Assembly (NCBI GenBank): GCA_025458365.1
Contig: JALOSP010000054.1
Location: 1 to 7,481 of the forward strand
Reading direction: 5' to 3'
Source of the DNA: Hyphomonadaceae bacterium
Lineage (GTDB): Bacteria; Pseudomonadota; Alphaproteobacteria; Caulobacterales; Aquidulcibacteraceae
Length of the DNA stretch: 7,481 nt
The translations under genes and the position numbers were made by a program. Of this stretch, positions 1 to 5,320 are shown piece by piece. Below the pieces are notes generated by a model, which saw only the letters and a list, made by a program, of their open reading frames with translations, was not told the DNA's origin and ran no database searches. The first letter of the stretch is position 1, and every line of letters begins with the position of its first letter.

Positions 1-1026
1 CTCGGTGGTGCGCCGTTTGATGTAGCTGTGGCCTGTCTTGTAGTAGTCCACGGTCGCGCCGTTGGCGGCCAGAACCGGATCGATCGCATAGCCGCCAGTG
101 GACTTCACATCGACCACAAAGGTCGCATCCTTGTGGATCGCCGAAAGGTCACGCGCCAGCAACAGGCCGATCTTGTCGGCAAAGATCTCCTCCCCGCTGT
201 CATCGACCACGCCGCAACGATCCCCGTCACCATCAAATCCCAGCGCCAGTTCGGCGCCACTGGACCGGACGGTCTGCGCCATGGCGTGCAGCATCTCGGC
301 GTCTTCCGGGTTCGGATTGTATTTCGGGAAGGTGTAATCCAGCTCGCAATCCATCTCGACCACATCGGCGCCCATCATGCGAAGTGCATCGGGTGCATAG
401 GCGCCAGCCGCGCCATTACCGCACGCCGCCACCACCTTGATCGGGCGCGACAGTTTGAAATCGCCCACCACGTCGGCAATATACTTTTCGCGCATGCCTT
501 CAATTCGGGTCAGGCTGCCACCGGGGCGGACCACGAACCGGCCACCCAGCACGATGTCCTTCAGACGGCCCATTTCGTCCGGACCAAAGGTCAGCGGCTT
601 GTTGGCGCCCATTTTCACGCCGGTCCAGCCGTTTTCATTGTGGCTGGCCGTCACCATGGCCACAGCCGGGGCATCCAGTTCGAACTGGGCGTAATAGGCG
701 ACGGGCGACAGGGCCAGCCCGATGTCCAGCACTTCGCAACCGGCCTGCATCAGGCCGAGGCTGAGGGCCTGCTTGATGGTCAGCGAATAGAAGCGGAAAT
801 CATGACCCACCACCACGCGGGTCGCGCCATATTCATGCAACAGCGTACCCAGACCCAGACCCAGAGCCTGAACGCCCAGTGCATTCAATTCAGGAGGCTT
901 TTCATGGCCCTGAATGCCAAACCACCAGCGCGCGTCATACTCGCGAAACCCGGTTGGCTTGACCAGCGGGATCATCTCGAAGTCGATCGTGTTGGGGGCA
1001 AGGTCGGCGCGCGGTGTAGGCAGCAT
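1..1026 (-). CDS. Phosphomannomutase/phosphoglucomutase (AlgC/ManB type), 3' end outside window
   Basis: Interconverts hexose 6-phosphate and hexose 1-phosphate (mannose and/or glucose) in the cytoplasm, feeding GDP-mannose and UDP-glucose made for surface polysaccharide and LPS. The window holds the first 342 residues; family members are usually about 450-500 long, so the C-terminal domain is missing only because of the edge. Visible motifs: the phosphoserine loop TASHN at residues 126-130 (catalytic Ser128), the metal loop DGDGDR at 265-270, and KTGHSYIKRR at 330-339, which starts domain 3 and aligns with the AlgC sugar-specificity region. The N-terminus carries the substrate/phosphate segment TGFREYD (25-31). 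The ATG at 1026 is preceded by GGAG eight bases upstream, and an in-frame stop lies further upstream with no other ATG between. An internal Met18 is a weaker alternative start. The family is certain; mannose versus glucose preference cannot be read from this part. Confidence 0.95.
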   Translation of the reverse strand, partial: MLPTPRADLAPNTIDFEMIPLVKPTGFREYDARWWFGIQGHEKPPELNALGVQALGLGLGTLLHEYGATRVVVGHDFRFYSLTIKQALSLGLMQAGCEVLDIGLALSPVAYYAQFELDAPAVAMVTASHNENGWTGVKMGANKPLTFGPDEMGRLKDIVLGGRFVVRPGGSLTRIEGMREKYIADVVGDFKLSRPIKVVAACGNGAAGAYAPDALRMMGADVVEMDCELDYTFPKYNPNPEDAEMLHAMAQTVRSSGAELALGFDGDGDRCGVVDDSGEEIFADKIGLLLARDLSAIHKDATFVVDVKSTGGYAIDPVLAANGATVDYYKTGHSYIKRRTTE

Positions 1027-1034
1027 ATGTATGG

Positions 1035-1038
1035 CTCC
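1035..1038 (-). promoter_or_regulatory. Ribosome binding site GGAG of the phosphomannomutase gene
   Basis: GGAG on the minus strand lies eight bases before the ATG at 1026. It decides the start against internal Met18, which has no comparable site. Confidence 0.6.
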
Positions 1039-1126
1039 AGTCTCGAGCGCAGTTTCGATCCAGAAGGATTGAAGTTGCGCCGACAATCAAGGTTGGAGCA
1101 ACAGCTCTTCCAATCAGACTGTTTCA

Positions 1127-1138
1127 GCCTGATCAGGC
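1127..1138. repeat. 12-bp perfect palindrome in the phosphomannomutase leader
   Basis: GCCTGATCAGGC is its own reverse complement and lies about 100 bp upstream of the phosphomannomutase ATG, in the 189-bp gap after the small gene. A related half-site (ATCAG at 1113-1117) sits close by. It could be an operator, but a 12-bp palindrome is expected once or twice by chance in a window this long. I see no convincing -35/-10 pair here. Confidence 0.25.
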
Positions 1139-1215
1139 GTTGCTCGTGGCTGAGGCTGCACTACACACTGTTTGCGAATGCAAGATGAATGCTCACCTGG
1201 TGTGATTGTTGTGGC

Positions 1216-1434
1216 TCAGTGGACCGTCGTGTGGTGGCGCGCCAGCCTGTTGTTCATCACATCCTCCAGGACCGAACGCAAGCAGCGCCAGGCGTCTGCC
1301 ACAATGTCTTCGCCATCGTCGACAAGCTCGCCGATCGTGCGATCTGCCACGGCCAGCGCATTGTTGCCATGGGTGTCGCGCAAGGCCCAGGCAATCGCGG
1401 TCAAGGTGTGGGGCGGCAGGAACTCTAGGCGCAT
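1216..1434 (-). CDS. Small protein of unknown function (72 aa)
   Basis: I do not recognise this protein. It has 72 residues, is mostly predicted helical from its pattern of hydrophobic residues, has an acidic middle (ELVDDGEDIVADAW, about residues 36-49), one cysteine, and a His-rich C-terminus (RHHTTVH). There is no signal peptide or membrane segment, so it is probably cytoplasmic. Codon use matches the neighbouring genes (mostly G/C third positions), which supports a real gene. The ATG at 1434 is chosen because GGAG stands six bases before it, the same spacing as for msrB. In-frame starts further upstream (ATG 1461, ATG 1485, TTG 1491) have no good ribosome site but would give 81-91 residues. 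It lies between msrB and the phosphomannomutase gene on the same strand. Confidence 0.6.
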   Translation of the reverse strand: MRLEFLPPHTLTAIAWALRDTHGNNALAVADRTIGELVDDGEDIVADAWRCLRSVLEDVMNNRLARHHTTVH

Positions 1435-1464
1435 CGGATGCTCCAACAGGTGAAGGAGCATCCG
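1435..1464 (-). promoter_or_regulatory. 10-bp stem-loop that covers the ribosome binding site of the small gene
   Basis: On the minus strand, CGGATGCTCC (1464-1455) and GGAGCATCCG (1444-1435) pair perfectly over 10 bp around a 10-base loop. The 3' arm contains the GGAG ribosome site and ends on the base directly before the ATG at 1434. Folded mRNA would therefore hide the site, which suggests translational control. There is no following U-run, so it does not look like a simple terminator. If translation starts further upstream, the hairpin would instead lie in coding sequence. Confidence 0.5.
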
Positions 1465-1511
1465 GACATTCAAGAACCGCACCATATTCAAGCTGCTGAA
1501 TTCATGATGGA

Positions 1512-1529
1512 ATCCGCCGCTCAGCGGAT
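1512..1529 (-). repeat. Stem-loop between msrB and the small gene (second)
   Basis: ATCCGC and GCGGAT form a perfect 6-bp stem around six bases (on the minus strand, loop TGAGCG; an alternative 4-bp stem is possible inside). It lies four bases after the first stem-loop downstream of msrB. No U-run follows, so a role in transcript-end formation or RNA stability is only a guess. Confidence 0.4.
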
Positions 1530-1533
1530 GCCT

Positions 1534-1550
1534 CCGGCAAACTCTGCCGG
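1534..1550 (-). terminator. Possible stem-loop terminator or 3'-end stabiliser after msrB
   Basis: CCGGCA-GAGTT-TGCCGG is a perfect 6-bp GC-rich stem with a 5-base loop, 13 bases past the msrB stop codon. It is in the right place for a transcript end, but the tract that follows (AGGCATCC) has no U-run. It may instead protect the 3' end of the msrB message. Confidence 0.4.
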
Positions 1551-1563
1551 GCAGGTTCGGCTC

Positions 1564-2016
1564 TCAGGCCAGCGCTGTATCGTCCTCGCCATCAACTTCG
1601 CCGCGACGGGCATTGGCTGGCCGGAAGGTCAGGACCACGCCATTGATGCACCAGCGTTGGCCCGTCGGGGCCGGGCCGTCATTGAACACATGTCCATGAT
1701 GGGCACCACACGTCGCGCAATGACACTCGGTGCGGGTCATGAAAAGGCTGCGGTCAATCTTGGTGCCCACTGCAGACGGGCTGATCGGCCGGGTAAAGCT
1801 GGGCCAGCCGGTGCCACTGTCGAACTTGTCACGGCTCGACCAGACAGGTGAGTTGCACGCGACGCAGTGGAACACGCCCTCGCGATGCTCGTTGTTGAGC
1901 GGGGAGGTAAATGCCCGCTCGGTGCCATGTTCGAATGCGACGCGATATTGCTCGCGGGTCAGCCGTGCCCGCCATTCGGCAGGTGTGCGTTGGACGGGAA
2001 ATCGACGCTCGGTCAT
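1564..2016 (-). CDS. msrB: Peptide-methionine (R)-S-oxide reductase MsrB
   Basis: Reduces the R form of methionine sulfoxide in oxidised proteins, normally using thioredoxin; no signal peptide, so cytoplasmic. It has 150 residues, a usual single-domain MsrB length. Zinc is expected on two CxxC pairs, Cys51/Cys54 and Cys100/Cys103. The catalytic cysteine is Cys123 in RWCINGVVLTF, and the conserved stretches KFDSGTGWPSF (64-74) and CGAHHGHVFNDGP (103-115) are present. The position that holds the recycling cysteine in many MsrBs (FDSGCGWPSF) is Thr69 here, so another thiol, perhaps Cys98, or direct thioredoxin reduction must serve. The ATG at 2016 is preceded by GGAG at six bases; the GTG at 2028 overlaps that region and is less likely. 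It follows the TSUP exporter by 61 bp on the same strand. Confidence 0.95.
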   Translation of the reverse strand: MTERRFPVQRTPAEWRARLTREQYRVAFEHGTERAFTSPLNNEHREGVFHCVACNSPVWSSRDKFDSGTGWPSFTRPISPSAVGTKIDRSLFMTRTECHCATCGAHHGHVFNDGPAPTGQRWCINGVVLTFRPANARRGEVDGEDDTALA

Positions 2017-2022
2017 CAGAGG

Positions 2023-2026
2023 CTCC
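2023..2026 (-). promoter_or_regulatory. Ribosome binding site GGAG of msrB
   Basis: GGAG is separated by six bases (CCTCTG) from the ATG at 2016, favouring this start over the in-frame GTG at 2028. Confidence 0.6.
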
Positions 2027-2077
2027 ACTGGATTGACTGGGTTACACGATCAATACGCAGCAACCCTCCACCCGGTT

Positions 2078-2860
2078 TCAGCCGGTCAGCGCGCGATACA
2101 GACTGAACAGGCTGGTGGCCGTCAGGATCGTGCCGACGGCCCACAACAGGATGCGTGGCCGCAGGAAACGTACCACCACTGCCCCCAATGGCGCGGCCAT
2201 GATCCCACCGATGAGCAAGCCCACCGTGACCTTTGTGAAGGCTTCCAGCCCGATCGTGATCACGAAAGTCAGCGAGATCGACAGGGTCAGGATGAATTCC
2301 ACCGTGTTGACCGTGCCGATGGTCTTGCGCGGATCGGTGCCGCGCAACAGCAGATTGGACGTCACAACCGGCCCCCAGCCGCCACCGCCGGACGCATCGA
2401 GAAACCCGCCGATCGCAGCGAGCAAGCCCACGTGCTTGGGCTTGTCATTGGTGTGATTGCTCGCATCATAGCGCCAGGCCTTGTAGAGCAGATAGATCCC
2501 GACGCCGGTGAGGTAGGTCATCACCAGTGGCCGGGCGGCCTCTGAATCGATGCTGGCCAGCAGATAGGCACCCGTGCAGCCGCCGATCACGCCGGGAATG
2601 GCCAGGCGGCGGAACAGGACCCAATCGACATTTTTCGCCAGCGTATGGCTGATGCCAGACACGCCGGTTGTGAAAGTCTCGACCAGATGGACAGCCGCCG
2701 ACGCCCGCGATGGCGCCACACCCATGACTGACACCAGCAGCGTGGAGCAGATGACCCCAAATGCCATGCCCAGCGCGCCATCGACCATCTGGGCCACAAA
2801 GCCGATGGCAATGAACGGCAACAGTCCGGCCCAATCAATTCCTGCCAGAATATCTGCCAT
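2078..2860 (-). CDS. TauE/SafE (TSUP) family anion exporter/permease
   Basis: An inner-membrane protein of the TSUP (DUF81) family, whose members export sulfite, sulfoacetate or other sulfur-containing organic anions. It has 260 residues with about eight hydrophobic segments in two related halves. The half-repeat signatures are visible: AQMVDGALGMAFGV (23-36) near the start, and GGFLDASGGGGWGPVVTSN (151-169) opening the second half. The ATG at 2860 starts directly before the first hydrophobic region and has TTGGA seven bases upstream. The longer reading from TTG 2962 adds a Cys/Arg-rich stretch unlike a TSUP N-terminus. The substrate cannot be read from sequence, but the next gene is msrB, so a link to sulfur or oxidative stress is plausible. 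It is first in the minus-strand group. Confidence 0.9.
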   Translation of the reverse strand: MADILAGIDWAGLLPFIAIGFVAQMVDGALGMAFGVICSTLLVSVMGVAPSRASAAVHLVETFTTGVSGISHTLAKNVDWVLFRRLAIPGVIGGCTGAYLLASIDSEAARPLVMTYLTGVGIYLLYKAWRYDASNHTNDKPKHVGLLAAIGGFLDASGGGGWGPVVTSNLLLRGTDPRKTIGTVNTVEFILTLSISLTFVITIGLEAFTKVTVGLLIGGIMAAPLGAVVVRFLRPRILLWAVGTILTATSLFSLYRALTG

Positions 2861-3212
2861 TGATCCGTCCAAGAGGTCGTCTGTCGGCCAACACGAACCG
2901 GCATGGTTCTGCCTGCACACCCGGCACGGATAGCCGATCCTGTGGCCACACGCCAATCGCAACGCTGCACTTGCCGCGCTGGAAAAACCGGCTGGCGGAT
3001 GAACTCGTACCGCCTTGTTGGCAGGTCATGGATGGATGTGGGACGCTCGCGCGCTCCAGCCAGCGCGTGTTTGCGGGGTTTTGAAGTCTTCTGTCGCCAG
3101 ATGCATCGGTCTGTGTCGTGTTGACGGATTGAGCCGGATTGGACGCTGGATGTAGAAATGCTGTGCTCCACGTTGTAGCCGGAGCGCTCCAGTCGGAAGG
3201 GATGAAACCAAA
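2861..3212. other. 352-bp divergent intergenic region with no convincing gene
   Basis: This separates the minus-strand TSUP gene from the plus-strand GcvR-like gene and should hold both promoters. No reading frame here looks like protein. I recognise no riboswitch and no clear -35/-10 pair; TTGACG at 3121-3126 is a lone -35-like hexamer without a good -10. The strongest structure is a stem-loop at 3048-3069: CGCGCGCT and AGCGCGTG around CCAGCC, eight pairs including one G-U. The 9-mer GCGCTCCAG occurs at 3051-3059 and again at 3184-3192, the second within the palindrome GGAGCGCTCC (3181-3190). Confidence 0.5.
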
Positions 3213-3761
3213 ATGACAAATGCCCGCATGGTTTTGACGGTGGCGGCCCCCGACAGGCGCGGACTGGTTGGCATGATTGCCGGGATCATCCGCAGCCATG
3301 GCGGCAGCTGGGTCGATAGCGCGATCACCCGGCTGGCCGGCGCGCTGGCCGGTGTCATCCAGATCGACATTGCCGATGACCGCCGGGATGGGCTGTTGCT
3401 CGCTTTGGCCAATCTGGACACTGCCCAGATCAGACCTGTGGTCGCTGATGGAGGAGAGCGCCGTGTCGAGGTCAAGGGCAGGCGGGCCCGGCTGGTTCTG
3501 GCCTGCGTGGACCGGCCAGGAATCGTCGCCGATCTGGCCACGGCGCTGGCTGCCACTGGCGCGGTGTTTGAAACACTGGAAACTGCTGCCGAGCATGGTT
3601 CGATGTCGGGGGAGATGATGTTTTCGGCCCGGGCTGTCGTCTGGATGCCTGACGGGCTGTCGCCTCAGGCGCTGGGTGATGCGTGCGAAGCCCTCAGCGG
3701 CGATCTGATGGCCGACATCGAGATGTTGCCGGAACGGACCCGACCAGTGGTGCCTGCTTGA
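3213..3761 (+). CDS. Double-ACT-domain protein, GcvR-like (glycine cleavage system repressor family)
   Basis: A 182-residue protein of two ACT domains (about residues 7-75 and 93-172), small-molecule-binding folds that often sense amino acids. The first carries APDRRGLVG and the GcvR-style GGSWVDSAITRLAGALAG stretch (30-47). The second has DRPGIV (100-105) and the family-typical MSGEMMFSA segment (131-139). In E. coli GcvR represses the glycine cleavage genes by binding GcvA, not DNA; there is no DNA-binding domain here either, so a partner would be needed, and none is visible. The ATG at 3213 has GGAAGGGA about 10 bases upstream; Met6 has no ribosome site. It converges on the serine ammonia-lyase gene with 15 bp between the stops, which fits serine/glycine metabolism but does not prove a link. 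Confidence 0.85.
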   Translation: MTNARMVLTVAAPDRRGLVGMIAGIIRSHGGSWVDSAITRLAGALAGVIQIDIADDRRDGLLLALANLDTAQIRPVVADGGERRVEVKGRRARLVLACVDRPGIVADLATALAATGAVFETLETAAEHGSMSGEMMFSARAVVWMPDGLSPQALGDACEALSGDLMADIEMLPERTRPVVPA

Positions 3762-3776
3762 AAAGCTGCCTTGCGT

Positions 3777-5153
3777 TCAGCATTCCACTACATTCACCGC
3801 CAATCCGCCCTGGCTGGTTTCCTTGTACTTTGCACTCATGTCCAGGCCGGTCTGGCGCATGGTCTCGATCACCTGATCCAGGGTGACGCGGGTCTGTTCG
3901 AGGCTGTGCAAGGCAAGCCGGGCCGCGTTCGCGGCCTTGACAGCACCGATTGCATTACGTTCGATGCAAGGGATCTGCACCAGCCCGCCGACAGGGTCGC
4001 ACGTCAGGCCCAGATTGTGTTCCATGCCGATTTCCGCCGCATTGGCGACCTGCTGGGCGGTGCCACCCCAGACGGCAGCCAGTCCGCCTGCTGCCATCGA
4101 ACACGCCACCCCGACCTCCCCCTGACAGCCCATTTCGGCGCCTGAAATCGAGGCCCTTTGCTTGTACAGGAGGCCGATGCCGCCTGCAGTGAGCAAGAAG
4201 GTGCGCACCGGATCGGGCCCCATTTCGGCCGGGTTGCAATAATGCCGGATGATGGCCGGGATGATGCCTGCTGCCCCGTTTGTGGGCGCGGTGACCACCT
4301 GACCACCCGCCGCATTTTCCTCATTCACGGCCATGGCATACACATTGAGCCAGTCGAACAGGGTCTCGCGTTCATTGGCCATCGGTGCAGCTTGCAAGCT
4401 CTGCCACAAGCCGGGTGCCCGGCGGCGGACTTTCAAGCCGCCCGGCAAGGTGCCTTCCGATACCAGACCGCGTGCGATGCAAGCCAGCATGACCCCTGCA
4501 ATCGCATCGATCCGGGCAAAGGTCTCCTCGCGCGGGCGCATCGCATCCTCATTGGCCAGCACGATGTCTGCCACGCTGGCCGATTGTGCGGCGCACATAG
4601 CCAGCAGTTCGTCGCCCGAGTTGAACGGAAAAGGCACTGGTCTGCCCACCACCAGCCGGTCATCGGCCACAGGGGTCAGCAATTGCGCCCGCGAGGCGAT
4701 GAAGCCGCCACCCGTCGAATACCAATGCTCGTCAGCCAGCGTCGTACCGGACTGGTCGAAGGCCAAGAGATGCATGGCGTTGGGATGAAGGTCAGGAACA
4801 GTCTCGTAGTCGAACATGATATCGGACTGTGGATCAAACCCGATCTGCGCCCCCTCGGACAAGGCCAGCCGGTGCGACCGGTGCAGATCCTCCAGAGCGG
4901 CCTCGGCTGCCAACCCATCGAGCGTTTCGGGTTCGAACCCGAGCAAGCCCAGCAAGACAGCCTTTGGTGTGGCATGCCCGGCCCCGGTCCAAGCCAGCGA
5001 GCCTTGCAGGCGAACCTGCATCCGCGCGACATCTGCCAACAGCCCATTGGTCCTCAGGCCGCGAACAAACCGACCGGCAATCCGGATCGGTCCGACCGTG
5101 TGGCTGCTGGAGGGGCCGATACCGATGCGGAACAGGTCTAGGATCGAGAGCAT
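3777..5153 (-). CDS. sdaA: L-serine ammonia-lyase (iron-sulfur L-serine dehydratase), single-chain
   Basis: Converts L-serine to pyruvate and ammonia in the cytoplasm using an oxygen-sensitive [4Fe-4S] cluster. It has 458 residues, the usual size for the fused single-chain form: an N-terminal beta domain (about 1-160) with the hallmark GIGPSSSHTVGP (11-22) and a catalytic alpha domain (about 185-450). Cluster cysteines are Cys343 (AEMGCQGEVG), Cys385 (LTCDPVGG) and Cys396 (QIPCIERNA). The chain ends in Cys458 (AVNVVEC). In the Legionella pneumophila enzyme the C-terminal cysteine occupies the active site and binds the fourth iron ('tail in mouth'), and as I recall it the numbering is the same. 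TAPTNGAAG (288-296) is a further conserved loop. ATG 5153 is the only good start, with an in-frame TGA four codons before it, yet no Shine-Dalgarno sequence is visible. It is divergent from the envelope operon. Confidence 0.97.
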   Translation of the reverse strand: MLSILDLFRIGIGPSSSHTVGPIRIAGRFVRGLRTNGLLADVARMQVRLQGSLAWTGAGHATPKAVLLGLLGFEPETLDGLAAEAALEDLHRSHRLALSEGAQIGFDPQSDIMFDYETVPDLHPNAMHLLAFDQSGTTLADEHWYSTGGGFIASRAQLLTPVADDRLVVGRPVPFPFNSGDELLAMCAAQSASVADIVLANEDAMRPREETFARIDAIAGVMLACIARGLVSEGTLPGGLKVRRRAPGLWQSLQAAPMANERETLFDWLNVYAMAVNEENAAGGQVVTAPTNGAAGIIPAIIRHYCNPAEMGPDPVRTFLLTAGGIGLLYKQRASISGAEMGCQGEVGVACSMAAGGLAAVWGGTAQQVANAAEIGMEHNLGLTCDPVGGLVQIPCIERNAIGAVKAANAARLALHSLEQTRVTLDQVIETMRQTGLDMSAKYKETSQGGLAVNVVEC

Positions 5154-5320
5154 GATCGTGTGTCAACCGTTCGGGTTGGAAGGTCAATGGCGGCCCTGAG
5201 GTCCACACCGATCGGCGTTTGGCAATTGGCCTGGACCTGAAAACCCCGCCTGCTGCAACTGCGATGGTGACGGCGTTCGGGATTCGTGAATACATGACAT
5301 CTGACTATCGGAGGTGGCCG
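5154..5320. promoter_or_regulatory. Divergent promoter region between sdaA and the envelope operon
   Basis: These 167 bp must drive sdaA leftward and the lipoprotein operon rightward. A dyad CAACC-N5-GGTTG (5164-5178) ends 10 bases before the sdaA ATG. On the minus strand this region reads TTGACC and, further down, TTGACA just before the start codon; neither has a good -10 at the right distance. A longer inverted repeat, AGGTCCA (5199-5205) and TGGACCT (5232-5238), could be an operator. A frame open from 5219 on the plus strand reads through here but has no ribosome site and no protein-like content. Promoter positions are not resolved. Confidence 0.4.
5310..5314 (+). promoter_or_regulatory. 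Ribosome binding site GGAGG of the envelope operon's first gene
   Basis: GGAGG lies six bases before the ATG at 5321. It fixes this start and rules out the longer reading from 5219. Confidence 0.75.

Noticed and set aside
28..1188. 386-codon open frame on the plus strand
   Set aside because: It is antisense to the phosphomannomutase gene, whose catalytic motifs are intact. The plus-strand translation is His/Gln/Arg-rich with no recognisable motif, typical of a GC-rich shadow frame.
1730..2545. 271-codon open frame on the plus strand
   Set aside because: Runs antisense across both msrB and the TSUP gene; composition is His/Gln/Arg-rich and no family fits.
2861..2962. N-terminal extension of the TSUP gene from TTG 2962
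   Set aside because: The added 34 residues are Cys/Arg-rich with no ribosome site, while ATG 2860 sits directly before the first membrane segment.
3181..3190. 10-bp palindrome GGAGCGCTCC before the GcvR-like gene
   Set aside because: Several 10-bp palindromes are expected by chance in a window this size, so alone it is not evidence of an operator.
3201..3215. Mini-frame MKPK whose stop overlaps the GcvR-like start (ATGA)
   Set aside because: The purine-rich site directly touches its ATG, which is too close for initiation; more simply it serves the ATG at 3213.
2587..3596. Two long minus-strand frames covering the 2861-3212 gap
   Set aside because: Both overlap real genes on either side, and their translations in the gap are low-quality, Arg/Ser/Trp/Cys-rich sequence without motifs.
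4158..5141. 327-codon open frame on the plus strand
   Set aside because: Antisense to sdaA, which has all its family motifs; the frame has no ribosome site and no domain-like sequence.
5219..5320. N-terminal extension of the first lipoprotein
   Set aside because: It would bury the signal peptide and lipobox inside the protein, and GGAGG points to the ATG at 5321.
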